A stretch of 64,000 bases of DNA. Source: Phoenix dactylifera. Its lineage: Eukaryota; Streptophyta; Magnoliopsida; Arecales; Arecaceae. The position numbers and the translations under genes are program-made. This document shows positions 36,670-49,341 of the stretch, piece by piece. The DNA lies in NCBI RefSeq assembly GCF_009389715.1, contig NC_052393.1, positions 2,356,001-2,420,000 on the forward strand, in the 5' to 3' direction. The notes under the pieces were generated by a model, which ran no database searches, had not been told where the DNA came from, and saw only the letters and a list, made by a program, of their open reading frames with translations. Position 1 is the stretch's first letter, and every line of letters starts with the position of its first letter.

Positions 36670-37679
36670 CTTTCATTCATAAACACCAAAAGTGGATCAA
36701 TACATACATCTTAAGGGTGCACGCTTTACTAACTGATGCACGTATTTGAGAGTGCAAAATTTGATAATAGGATGAACATTGTTTACGCAAATCGGAACAG
36801 AGGCAATTAGGTCAAAGAAATGGAAAAACAGCAAATCCTGAAAAAAATGAAATTGGTCATCTTTTCAAATATGAAAATGTGAATGGCTATTAATGCAGAA
36901 TGCCCAACTATTTTTTCAAAAATCAAAAGAACAAAAGAAATTTGAATAGCGCATAAAATACTCGAATATAATATTTAATCAAAGGATGCTCGAAATTCTG
37001 GAACAAAATCATTGCATGATAAGAGATAAAGCACCTACAGGCCGATTATAGAAAAATTTCCAAAATTGCTAGAACAAGAAAAGGATGTGCGTAAATTTTG
37101 GGTGAAGTAAAATGCATTCATGCAAACTGCATCTAGAATTTCAAAAGCTGGTAAAGTCTACTAACCTTGAAAAAGAAAACTGCAGCAATTAGACCAGTTT
37201 GTGCATAATCCAGTGTTGTGTATATACAGCTAAGCAGAACTCTCTGAACTGCCTGCACAGATCAGAAATGCCACATAACAAGTCTTATATCTATAGGGGA
37301 AAAGATCACAACAGTATATTGATCTCAAACACCACTATTAAATATAACTGACTACATCCATATATTTTCGAAACAGATAGTATATTGATCTCATGCAATA
37401 TTGTTCCAAAGAACTGATTGTATTCATATAATTTTGAATATAGGTATGACATACCTTCAACCACGGAGGGCCCCTCAGCTTTCAAGTTCATGACTTCTGA
37501 TCCTTGAAATTCTGGAAGAGGAATCCATCTACCTTGACATTCATTTTTTAAGAAAAACAAAAAAAAGCTTGAGATAACTAGATAAGGCAAAATGCTCCAA
37601 TCTTAAAAGACATTGATCTTCATGCTCCGCAAGATCTAGTAACATTTTATTCTTATGAGATTAGTATATATTGAAATTA

Positions 37680-39718
37680 TGAACAAGATGCAAGAACCAA
37701 CATCTTCCGCCTAAGGGGAAAAAAAAGACGGGCCGAAGAGATTATATGATGCGGGAAGCGTGGGTTAACAATTTCCTCTGTTCCGTGGCTGATTTCAAGC
37801 AACCAATCAAAGGGAAACAGGGGAGTTCTTTGGCTCAAAAACAGAGCTTTGCAATCCTTTTCATTCACAGGAAAAAAAAAACAATGAAGGAAGGAGGACG
37901 GCGGCTCCTTTCCCCTCTTTTATATGACTCACGACACACCCTAAATCCCTAATCAAATCCTAATCAAAATAGACTCAAAGAAAGCTAAACCCAAACCAAC
38001 AAGACTCCTAATCCCAACTTTAATCCAAACCCAAAACAAACTTAATTAAGCAATACACAAAGACTCAACACTTGATTCAACCAAATCATAATTCTAAAAC
38101 AAAAAGAACTCCTAATCATGGCTCCACGGCTAGGTTTTAATGATGCTCATCCCCCTGGATCAACGTCTTCTCCTCTAACGCTTCCGTCTTCAACGCTACT
38201 GATTTTCTGTCCTGCATCAGTCCCCTCCACTTGAAAACAACTCGTCCTCGAGTTAACGTTTGGATATAGCTGCTTCTCGATCAGTTCATCTTTCTCCTCT
38301 GACACAATGAGAAAAGACTTCCCCTCCACTTTAGAAGCTTTAGCAGTAGTGCTTTCATTTCCGGGCACTAGTAAGATTTTCTTACCCTGCCAATGAAATA
38401 AATAACTATTATCTCGACCTCTGTATGTAACATCCGTATCATGCTGCCATGGACGCCCAAGTAGAATATGGCATGCGTCCATGTCCACTACATCACAAAA
38501 AACGTCGTCCTTGTAGTATCGCCTGATTAATAGTGGCACTCTGCAAATCTTGTCCACTCTCGTTTCCGCACCTTTTTTAATCCAACCAATCTTGTAGAGA
38601 GTTGGATGCCTCTCTGTTTTCAATCCGATCGCACGAACAAATGCGGAAGAGACAATATTCTCGCTGCTGGCGCTGTCAATAATCACATTACACACAGTTT
38701 TGTTAACGGTACAACGGGTCTTGAAGATGTTGTGGCGTAGCGACTCTTCTTCACTCTTCGGGACAAACAGGATACGCTGAACCACAAAAGAAGCTAGAGG
38801 CTCCTGATCTGGCATCGTCACCACGATGTTGTCGACGTCAGTCGGCGCTTCCTCTTGTTCTTCCTCCTCAAAAAGGCACCCCTTCTTCCGCAGCTTCGAC
38901 CACGTTGACTGGTCGCCTCTTCGGACATTCGTTAGACCGATGCTCAACCTCCTGACACCTGTAACATTTTATAGGCATTGGCTTTTCATAGGGATTCCTG
39001 TTACCTTTCGGGGTTGCCGACTGCTTGCTGAAATTTTCATTTCCTCTGGTCATGGATGTTGGTGGTGATTGTCCTGAAGTAGCGGCGACATCAACGGCCT
39101 TCTGCTTTGCCATGGGGAGTCTGAGGAAACTATCCGACTCATGGGCTAGGTCACCCTCCGTGTTGCCTGTGCCTCGAGCTTTAAGGCCAAACTTGTGGCT
39201 TCCGATAAACTCCACACCAGATGTAAATCCACCTGATCTCGAATTGCCGGCTTCAATCCACCGATGTACCTTGCTACTTGCTGATTTTCTGTTTCCGACA
39301 GGTTGTTGCGGGCATTGAGATGGTTGAATTCATCAATGTATTCAGTCACCGTCCGGGGGCCCTGTCGGCAATTCTTGTACTGATGGTAGAGCGCCTGCTC
39401 ATAGTCAGGCGGAAGGAAACGACCCCGCAGGTGCTGCCTCATCTTGCACCAGGTGGAAATCTGCATCTTTTGCTGTCGCAGGCGATTGTGCTGTAGTTGT
39501 TCCCACCATGCAGAGGCTCCACCCTTCAACTTGTATGCAACCAACTTCACCTTTTTCTGATCTGGGATCTCCATATAATCGAAAAATTTCTCTACTTCGG
39601 CCAACCAATCCAAAAATCCCTCAATGTGAAGATTACCGTTGAATGCAGGGAGGTCTACTTTCAATCTGAAATCGGGGTATGAAACATTGACCTGTCTTAC
39701 TGAAATCTTCTTAATCAA
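37680..39718 (-). mobile_element. Ty3/gypsy gag-protease fragment with probable 3' LTR, inside PEX12
   Basis: Minus strand. A gag capsid-like segment is at 39718-39146 (AYKLKGGASAWWEQL, then LPPDYEQALYHQY, TVTEYIDEF). It is followed in another frame by a CCHC zinc knuckle (CYRCQEVEHRSNEC, near 38975) and in a third frame by a pepsin-like protease (IIDSASSENIVSS, then GRPWQHD), open to the stop at 38147. The two frame changes mean gag-pro is dead. There is no reverse transcriptase, RNase H or integrase. Past the stop, a GGGGGATGAG purine tract is followed by AT-rich DNA with TCATATAAAAGAGG (near 37925), as in an LTR, ending near 37680 (...CTTGTTCA). I found no 5' LTR or primer-binding site upstream of gag, so the element is truncated or deleted on that side. 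Confidence 0.8.
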
Positions 39719-40142
39719 ATTCGGTCACAGAAATCTATTTTTCAATCTGATTCGAAGCAGTAAAGATAATGATAATTATGAGGTCGATAAAGAAAACAAA
39801 ATTAATCTAGATAACATCATTTTCCTCTAATTTTGCCTCTCCAAGAGAGTAATTTATATCGTATCAGTCCCTTTCATAAGAGAAATATTTGAGCGAGAAC
39901 TATATAGCAACGACCCAGAACCATAATATTATTTGCAATAACAGAATTCTTGAAGGGAAAAAGTTCCTCCTTTCAGTGATTTCCAGTTGAAACACCGCCA
40001 GACACAGTCGGCAATCAAGAGGAGACCGAAGTCTAAATTGATCGACAGAGAAGGATGATATTTACAAAACCCTAGCGTCAATTGGAACAAAAAGGAGAGA
40101 ACCGGAATCGAAGAAAAGGGAAAGAAGGGGGGTGGGGATTAC
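39719..40142 (-). other. Residual PEX12 intron 1 sequence next to the gag fragment
   Basis: Starts with the exon 1 donor GGG|GTAATC. I read it in all minus-strand frames and found no PEX12 exon. It joins directly to gag near 39720 with no LTR between. Confidence 0.45.
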
Positions 40143-40807
40143 CCCGAGGGAGTAGGTGAGGGCGGCCCTGAGGCTGGCAGGGAGCTGTTGCGCGGCAGCC
40201 ATCTCGAAGAAGGTCGGCCGCGTCCCCTGCCCTCCCACCTGGAACAGCATCTCCTCCTCCTCCTCCGCGACCAAAGATTAGGGTAAGGGTTTCGCTTCTT
40301 TCTTCGAATCCAGATAGAGAGAGAGAGGCGGGGAGGAGGACGATTTCTAATTTGTGGCGTTCTTCTTCCATATTGCCCGGACCGTTGTTTCTTTTCTTTT
40401 CCCCTCGTTTCTTTTTTTTCTTTTCTTTTCTTTTCTTTTCCTTTCCTTTCCTTTTGACCCACTTTTTGGAGATGGGAACCGTTTATGCCACGTGTCGGCA
40501 GTTAATGGAAGACATGATTTCGGGCCCCACCCTATTATCGTAATGGGCTTTAGCCGTTAGGGCCTGGTCCAGCGTTCCAACTCGTGCAATACCGATCAAG
40601 AGGAACTTCAAATTATGTCCCTCTTAATCTTACATAAACCAAGGGTTTACAAATGACATAGAATTTATTGTGTAGTGCACCAAATTAATATGTGTTTTTT
40701 TTTTTTTTGTCAAAAGAAATTGACTGGTTAAATCTTTTTTTATAAGTAGTTGAATGCCGTCTTGTTGCGGCTCTTTCTTTTTTTCTTTTTTCTTTTCTAC
40801 CCCCCGC

Positions 40808-40828
40808 GGGGGGGGGGGGGGGGGGGGG
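40808..40828. repeat. G homopolymer, 21 bp
   Basis: Uninterrupted run of G after CCCCCGC. Such runs are error-prone in sequencing, so the length is uncertain. Confidence 0.85.
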
Positions 40829-40844
40829 TTGATGGTGGGGTTGT

Positions 40845-40874
40845 TAAGGAGGTTAATTTAAATTAACCTCCTTA
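40845..40874. repeat. 30-bp perfect palindrome
   Basis: TAAGGAGGTTAATTT is followed directly by its exact reverse complement. A third half-copy (ATAAGGAGGTTAATTTT) follows at about 40891. It could be the junction of two inverted-repeat ends. Confidence 0.9.
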
Positions 40875-40899
40875 GCCTCTGTTTTAAATTATAAGGAGG

Positions 40900-42285
40900 T
40901 TAATTTTTTTCATTTACTTGAAATAGACAAGACTTGCGCTGAATGATGATCCTCCCACCAATTTGTTTTCAAAAAGAAATTATAAACAAAAATAACAGTT
41001 ACAACAATCTAGATCAATCGTAATTATGTTCTACAAAGTGCAATGCTAGAAATATTTTTGCTTATACATAACCTGCTTTATTTTTTTTCCCTGCCAACCA
41101 TTTACTATTACCACCACCGCTGCCATCAATAATCATATTTAAGGGCATAAATAAGCAAAACACTACTTTGGCTTGTTTAAGAATCGAGCCAACCTCAAGA
41201 CAGCTCAGTTAAATCCCAAACTGAGTTTAAGTTACTCGTGAATGGCTAATTTAAAAGATATAATTTAGGGCTCAAGATCTTTCAAGATTTTTATTTATAT
41301 AATATGGATGACTATTTCTATCATATCTTAATTATACAATTAAAACCTCCATTCCTCATAATAATTATAAATACATTTATTTACTTATCTATAATTGAGT
41401 TAAATTGAGTCAAATTTGAGCAAGCAAAGCATGGCATTAGCTCAACTCATTAGCTGAATGAACCGAATTTGAGCCAAATTTCAAGCCGAACACAAACTAG
41501 CACATAAACAGCTTTCTCATTTGTCAGCCCTGATCGTATTTACTTGCTTCCTCTTCTTGCCTTTTTTTCTTTATTCCTGTTCTTCAGAAAATATAAAAAC
41601 GAAATAAAAGAAGCACCATGAATTCAATCACTTGGCTGACAGCAAGTGCCTCTATCATGCCCAATGCTATGTTAAACACTGCTACAAGCAAATGAATAAA
41701 CCAACACAATCTACAGGAACCACATTTCTATGCACAATACAAAGACATTTGGAACAAAGGGTATTACTGGAGGAAGGATCCATGACATCCATCTCATGGC
41801 ACTTAGTTACAGGTGCAACTTACAGCATATAACTAGCAGACATGGATTTGATACATGAAATTTAGTACTTTTTCTTTTTTTTTGGTGATCTACAGTCAAC
41901 AAACTGCAATGTATCTTTTCCCCATTGGATAACTGATGTTATCAAAACACTGTTACAGCTGACGTTTCTGAATATTTAAGCAAAAGGGTTCTCAAGAATA
42001 TGTATTCTTTTTCTTTCGAGCACAGCACTTCTTTCGTGACCGTCTCCCAAAACACTTCCAACTTCATGAAAGGCGCGTTACCACATCTCTACACCCTACA
42101 ACTTCATTATTGACTGAAATAAATAGAAAATGTGTTATCACCCTCCAATAGTCCAAGCGACCATGTCTGCTGCCTCCTTGAAGAGTCAGTGGCTCCTAAC
42201 CTTAAAAAGCTTCCCACTTGATAATTGAGACTCATTACAAACAATGGTGCCCATTTCACCAGTCATAGTACAAGACTGAAATCTG
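40900..42285. other. Intergenic DNA between PEX12 and PHR
   Basis: AT-rich, with no gene recognised. The part from about 41850 to 42285 is likely the 3'UTR of the PHR gene on the minus strand. Confidence 0.4.
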
Positions 42286-45200
42286 TTAATCTAATGCAGA
42301 TGTGGGAGTTGAGGACTCCCCATCAGGGCCTCGTGCGCGCTTGCAGGGTGGGGAATGAGACCCACTAACGGTATTAGATTCCCTCTCATTGCAGGATTCA
42401 GCTTCGGGCATTTTCTGCTTGTCGCCAACCTGCCTTGAGCCTTCTGCTATTTCTGTATCGGCAGGGTCATTTCCAGATTCACCTCGAACCTTCCCTGAAA
42501 GTTCTTTGTCAGCAGAATATGTTTGGTCAGAAGATACAGTCGATGGCTCTTCCTTGGTGGAAGGAGCCTGAAGCTTGTCGATGCCCGACTTGCATTGCTT
42601 CTCAAACATCATCTGAAGGTACCTCCCCTGTTCTTCAATTCGCAACTGCAGATTTCTCTGTACCTGACGAAAGAAGAGAGGACATGGAGTCAAAAACAAT
42701 TATCTGCAGTTGGTTTAAACAGGTGCTCTTGATACAAACTGCCGGCAGAAACAAATTTTTAGACATGTCAGTCCAAGGTGATCAAAAGCGAGTGAATGAG
42801 AATGATATATTGCTGCATATCAAAAAGGGTTTGGTAAACTCCATAGTCCGTTTTGGTATTTATAATACCTTACTATTCATAAAAATAACCATGTTTACAG
42901 GTGATGACGCCCCAACTCCAACATATGAGCTAGAATGGATGTTGACACTTTTTAACTTATGCATCTGAGTGTGGCTCTCCATCCAGATCTATCACTGCCT
43001 GCATAGTTTCAGGATGAACCAAGTGTTCAGCAAAATCAACCAGCTTATCGACTGGTTGGCAAACAACAGGGCAAACCACATCGAGAAGCGGCTTTGGACG
43101 GAAGACTTTCCTGGCATTCTTCAAAGCGATGATCCACATACTATACATGAACAGCGGGAGTCCCCTACAACCATGACACAGGCATGACATTGGCTACATG
43201 CCAGTGGTTTCCATGCAGCATGCCAATGTGTCACTCAGTGTGCCATGCCAAGCCAGCATGACACACACACACACACACACACGATACATTGACCCACATT
43301 CACCAATCCCATGTTTTGGCCTTTTCAAAACTTGATAGGTTGCTTATACAACCATATGACACAAAGATCTGGTTTACTAGAAAAGGAGGGTTCCACTCTG
43401 AGGGTTCTCTAAAATACTTGCATGCAGATGTGGGGGCTCTTCAAGCTTAACATTACTAATAATAGTACGCCTGATGCTACTGCTAAAAATGTCGAGGTCT
43501 TCTTCAAACCTTGGTGGTGGCACCTTACCACCATATTGCTCGAAGAAAAAAGAAAAGAAATGAAAAAAGTATGCCTGAGCCTATGTTTCAATCATTTGTT
43601 TCAGAACCAACATGAAGATAGCAATGATCAGAGATGCTTGGTTTAATTTAAGTCAACCATGCAGATGTAACATCCAAGGGATGACAATTCAAGTAAAAGG
43701 TAGATGAAATTAAGAAGTTGCTTAAAAAAAAAGCAAATAAGTTGCATTGCTAAAAACAACCTAAGAACACACTAAATATATAATCGACTTATATCTCAAG
43801 TTCATGCTGATCCACCCATGACACACCAGTAACCTGTGCAACTATACGGAAAAAATAATACATCTTAGTTAAACAGCACAAACAATGCATGTGATACTGC
43901 AAAATTTGGTCATACATAATCTAAAAACTTGCCTGAGGATGCTACAGTTTGAGAAAGTCAAAGCTCTTGAGAAACCATGCACCAACAAATTGAAAATTAT
44001 TCAAAGATGTTTCAGTAAAATTCAATTGACAACTTATTCTTTATAGTTAAAGTATTGCCAACATGAAGGAGATGACAACCAACAACATGTCCAGCATTCA
44101 GATGAGTAATTTCTTAGATAATTCAATGCTAGACCTGGGCACCGGCTATCAGGACTAACCATTACAACCCAAGACTAAATTAATCAAAATACTGGAAACC
44201 CCTGACTAGCCCCACATGACCTGATCGCTCATCATCCATGGCCTAAGATCATTTAACAATCCCTGACTAGACATATTTTGAAAGGGATATGGGGGGGTCT
44301 TGGGAGTGTGGGGTGCGGCAATGCTGGAGAACATGTGGTGAATGAGGTGATGATGAAGAATGACGAGGAGGTGGCGGGCACAGGGACAGCACTGGTCTAG
44401 CAACAGAGACATGCACGAGAAAGTACGGGAGATGGGAGGAGGCAGGCATGCTTCTCAGGGATGGTTTTGGTCCAGCATATAGTGGCAGCATTTTAAGAGA
44501 GAAAAAGAGGACAGATGGGAATAGCATACTTGAGTCCAGTTAGATGCCGAGAGGGGGTTAGTAGGAAAGGGGGTTCCGCTGTACTAGGGGAAGGCCAACC
44601 AAGTTAGGGCTTGGTATTGGGATTGATCAAAACTTTAATACCTGCATATTAATGTTTTAAATACATATGGCCCGACTTAGGACAGTCCTACCAAATTTGA
44701 CTAAACTCAGGCCCAGCCCAATTTCTGATCAGGCTTATAAAAGTGGACCTGGGCTCACCCACTGGACCCAAATTAACTTCCTAGGCCCACCGAAAACTGC
44801 ATCAGTAGGTCGAGCTAAAAGAAAAAAAAAGCATATATGCCTATTCAGTGCAGATATATAGACAGATCTTAATGAAAAAATGCCAAACACCAAGAACAGA
44901 TCTTAAGAAAATATTGCCAAATACCAAGAACAAATAATAAACTATGGTCTTAGTAAAAAAGAAAGGGTTGAAACTTGTAAATTGAAACATGCAGAATATG
45001 GAAATTTTATTGCTCTGTCTTAACCAAGTCTTCCTACAATTCGTATACATAAGTTCTACGTAAAAATACTCCAGTACTCCAAGCACATATCTGATATAAT
45101 CAAAATGAGGTTATAATTGGGGAAAGACACACAAACTTTATGGACATGCTAATATGTAAAAGAATCTGAAAATGCCAACACATTTCAATGCTTCAGCGAA

Positions 45201-48200
45201 AAGATAATATGTGAAAAAAAATACAATACTAGTATAACACAAATTAGTTGAGCCTTCACCTATAGCTATTAACCTCTATTCGTGCACAAGCAATGTAAGA
45301 TGTTCATCTAGGCTTCTATATTACTCCATCATTTAATAAAAGTGCACTCCAATCATTTAATCTCTTACTTAAGGGAGATTGCAACCAACTATGCTTTCTC
45401 TCATGCAACCACAATCATCCAACACGTGCATCACAAGTGCTCGGCACTAGGATTGGATAGGTCAAGCTAATAATAGACCTTTAGTTTTGAAATGTTTTCT
45501 TCATTTCAATGAATATTAGCTTTTGGAGTCTGACATTCAAAAATTAATTTCTTATATGCATCAAAAAGAGAAATAATTTAATGTCAAAATGCAAGCAGAA
45601 AGTATACCTCAAGTTGTTCATGAAGCTGTTTCTGGACCTCCATCTGGAGCTGCAATGCTTCGGTGAGATTGATACTCCTGTCGTTGAAATGAAAAGTAAG
45701 ATCACTAACTTAGAGAAGAGTAAATAAAACTTTTAAGGACCTTATACGATTGCCTGGAATGAAATATGGGGTGCTAAACTTTTGTTGCCGCTAACAACAG
45801 ATATTAGCTGTTACAGAAATATAACAGGACCAAAACAGAGTAAAAAAAAAAAGAAAGAAAAAAAGGGCCAGACGGTCAAATAACAAATCTGAAAAGGGAA
45901 GAGCACCCACCTCATTGGGCTTCACACAGTGGTAGGAGGTTTATGATTCAAAGTGACCTAAACTCCATGACCAACAAACAAGAGCAAAAGCATTTGAGCT
46001 GATTATTTAATTAAAATATTCTTGAGTGCATGTTGGTGTGAGGCAGTTAGATCTCTAGATATTCATAAGAGAAACCAAAGGAGGATTCAAGCTGAATGGT
46101 GGGTGTCACTGATACTTTTCAATATTCTCAGGAAACCAGTCATAAAAGTATATCCATTAAAAAATAGTTTGCTTATTGCTTCATAAAAGATATTCTGCAC
46201 TATCCCAACAGAACAACCCAAGCTGTATTCAACTTTTTCAGGTTTGCCGCTGATACAATTTAAGCATCCGGTCACAAACTCTCCAACTTCTTGGCATAAG
46301 AAACTGGTTCTCTCTAACTTTTTAGTGTTGTCATCCATAGTTTTCAAAACCCAGAAGGCCATAAGGCTCCGTTCTATTAATACACTCAATTTCAATATAT
46401 GCACACCTCTTAATTCCCTTTTCCTAAATGACGTCTTAGCTAGATATTAATTTTAAAGAGAATAAATGAAAGAAAGAATTAACCGAACACGGTGGTCCAT
46501 CTATAATTCATTAATCAAAAAAGATATTTACAAACAGCAGTTCACCCACAGTCAAACCACAAACCCCTTAACCTGGCACACCATTATGGGTCAGTGTCCA
46601 GCCCAAGTTTGATAAATACTAGAATACAGCAGTGCAAAATCTTCCAGAACACTGCATAGGACAAAATACATAGAGCCAGTAAAAGAAGCATAGAACTATA
46701 GAGTAACAAACAAAATATATACATATACTGCATCTCAAAATACACAGACACATGCTCGCATACTCACGAAAAACACAAATGCAAGCATGCATGCATGGAG
46801 GCATGCATACATCAAGACACATATTTGCAAGTTTATGTGCGCATCCAGGTACTGGAGTAAATAACCAAAAAAAATAGGATTATTTGACTAAATCAAACAA
46901 AATCTAACCAGCACCAGACCCTCGATAGAAATGGCTCCTTCTTGACAATAAAGAATAAACTAATAAATTTTACTTCTTTTCATAATCCAGCATTCTAACA
47001 AAGTTAAGCCATTTCTGCACATCATGAGACTGCTCTCAACTCATTAACTTTGTGACTCTGGATGGAAGTGTTTTAATATACTGATTTTTGCATCATTACA
47101 AACGACTAAACAAATAATCCTTCTGGTTCTTGAAGGCCAAAAGGTTCAGAAAGAAGAATCTCTATCGCTACGATCGTAAGAACAAAAGCATATAAATGTT
47201 TTCATATGTATTAGATGTATCAAACCCTATATCATCTATTGTTCTTAAAAGAGTTGTGCTGTTGCAGTTTGATTCCTTTTCTTTCCAATAAGGCAGTGTA
47301 CATTATCTATTAATTCCTATAAGCAATATATAGTTACATGTACTCTTAATAATGGCTCACTCACGTCTTCAGGTCAAGAGATGACACTTCCTGCTGTGGA
47401 GTGACCATTTTCTCTGATGCCCCTGCATTCATCAAAGTAACCAACAGTCTCAGAAAAAGTCACACTACCGTCATTCCACATGGTGTTACCTTAGCATACA
47501 GATAAAGTTGATGCATTTTAGTAGGGCATGAATTCTATAAGATAAAGAAAGATGTGAAAATTCCAAACCGCATACATAGAGAGACAGAGGGGACAATGCG
47601 GGGTCTCTGCAAAAAATGTAGTTGTATTTCCCAAAAATGGAAGAAATGGTTTGAAAAGGAAGGCATGGAGGAGTAGCAGCAATACAAATCCACAAAATAA
47701 ATTGAAGGTCAAGTAAATGCCTGACTGACCTTCTGATGAGTCTGGCCTGTAACGAGCTGTCCTGTATTTCTGTAAATAAAAAAAAAATCTTATTAAGAAA
47801 AATACAAAAGAAATGGCATGCTAGTGTTACATATAAGAAGGAAATGAAAGTAGAGACCTGCAGATGGCTTTTCACATGGTATATAGTCAAACCTTCCACT
47901 TTCATGAGTTTCAAAACACCTTTAGGGGTAGCCTCTGAAGGCATAAAAACAGTTTCAAGTCAAGAGATATGCCAAGCAAAAAAGGAATCTAAAAATAGAG
48001 CTAACCTACTTTCACTGCCGCCAAGCTGGTTCACAGCATCTACAAAACATTCATGCAGCTCTGGAGTCCAACGCATGCGCGGCTTGGTTGTGGTAGCATT
48101 AGCAGCAGAGGAGGAATTAGAGACTGTGCAAATCTCTCCAGACTGAGATGGAACAACTTGATGGATTTGCGGCTGGTGAGCTGATATACTTGGAGATGCT

Positions 48201-49341
48201 TGGGCTGCTGATTGCATAGCCTATATGAGAACAAAGGAACACAAAGATGATAGGCAAAGCACATGACAAAACAACTGAATTGCTACAGAATTTAAGGATG
48301 TATATTATCTCAAAGAACGTCTAACAATCTCTTCATTTGACTGCCACCAAAAATGCCATTTGAGTAACAACTTAATTTATTTAATCAGAAGATATTGGAG
48401 CACCTTATGGACGTTTAACAGCTTTGAGAATTACAGAAATTAATTATCCTTAATCATCAGAAAACAACAAATTATCATTTTCATTTAAGCATTCATATCA
48501 AAGCAAGCAAGGAGTCACATGAGTATCAATAGTCAACTAATAGCTAGTCGATAGTCAATTAACAAAGTCCGCACTCTGTGAGACTTCTAACAAATAATAA
48601 GCAACAAAGTGATAACCAGCTTGTAGCAGAACAAAAACATGAGGATGAAAATAGGTTATTAATATAACTCTTGGTCAATATATGGAAATTAGTTGCTTAA
48701 AACTTCCACCTTATTGAACATAATCCACATACCTTTGGCTGAGACACAGTGGCACTTGTTTCATTGAGAATATCCTTCCAATCTTCATTCATTAAATCTG
48801 TCCACCACTCATTTTGCTTAGCAAAGTCATCAGAGACCACATCACAACTGTTCTGGATCTCATTGTTGCCATCAGTGATATTATCTGAATAATCAATCAT
48901 GCTCTGAATTGGTTCTGGACACCAGGTGACTTTAGTGGATTCTCTGGGGTGATTAACTGTTGAAGATTGGAATGCCCCTGAATGTGAAGGAGTTGAAGGA
49001 AAGGATATTCCAACATTCGATGACCGGGAAACAAAGGAAGAACCATTAGGATGCCTCACATTAGGTGAAACAGAAGAGAAATGAAGATCTGAAGAGAACC
49101 CTGAAGCTGATGAATATAAAGGTCCAACAACCCCACTGTTGGAGACGAAGGGAGTATGATGGGGGATAATTGGACTGCTTCTTAGCTCCCTCTCCACTGA
49201 AAGCTGTTGGGAATCTGGCAGTTTCGGAAACTTCTTTTCGAAGGGAGCAGGTAGCACAGGTAGAGATGATGACATAACTTCAGAATTTCCAGTACTACGA
49301 AAATGTTTCACATTAAAATTCTTCACTCGCTGTGTTTCCAT
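42286..49341 (-). CDS. PHR2-like: PHR-type MYB-CC transcription factor (phosphate starvation response), seven coding exons
   Basis: Nuclear regulator that binds P1BS sites (GNATATNC) and activates phosphate-starvation genes; SPX proteins inhibit it when phosphate is ample (family knowledge). Minus-strand exons: 49341-48733, 48220-48010, 47934-47858, 47769-47730, 47422-47365, 45677-45608, 42663-42286; joined length 480 residues. Domains: long Ser-rich N-terminal region; single SHAQKYF-like MYB repeat about 249-305 ([20 protein letters not shown], then [33 protein letters not shown]); MYB-CC coiled coil about 333-375 with the diagnostic LHEQLE (350-355) and [17 protein letters not shown]; acidic/Ser-rich tail. 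All introns are GT-AG and phases join cleanly. Starting at METQRV is supported by the open frame; an internal Met (MSSSLPV) at residue 23 is an alternative. Assignment to PHR1 versus PHR2 is uncertain. Confidence 0.94.
43259..43282. repeat. (AC)n microsatellite
   Basis: About twelve CA/AC units inside the last PHR intron (42664-45607). Confidence 0.95.

Larger units (their letters stand above)
33191..40250 (-). pseudogene. PEX12: PEX12 peroxin (RING E3 component), disrupted: central exons missing
   Basis: PEX12 is a peroxisomal membrane RING protein that, with PEX2 and PEX10, ubiquitinates the receptor PEX5. Minus-strand pieces: exon 1 at 40250-40143 (36 residues, starts MLFQVGGQGTRPTFFEMA, ends ALTYSLG); 37528-37455 (MDSSSRISRIRSHELE...LRGPPWLK); 37252-37166 (AVQRVLL...DYAQTGLIAAVFFFK, a membrane segment); 35210-35124 (MMEWWYQSAEER then nine prolines); 33493-33356 (RING: LCALC...CYAC); 33262-33191 (YKRCPVTL...RRLFHDL, stop). 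About 220 central residues between exon 1 and 37528 are not found. The sequence between holds gypsy gag-protease DNA plus about 570 bp without recognisable PEX12 coding. The 37528-37455 exon is 74 bp where 75 is needed, breaking frame near 37478. The last intron is GC-AG. Either a dead copy or an assembly fault; a functional copy would be expected elsewhere. Confidence 0.8.

Noticed and set aside
38826-39496. Plus-strand open frames over the gypsy region
   Set aside because: They are antisense shadows of the minus-strand gag-protease frames.
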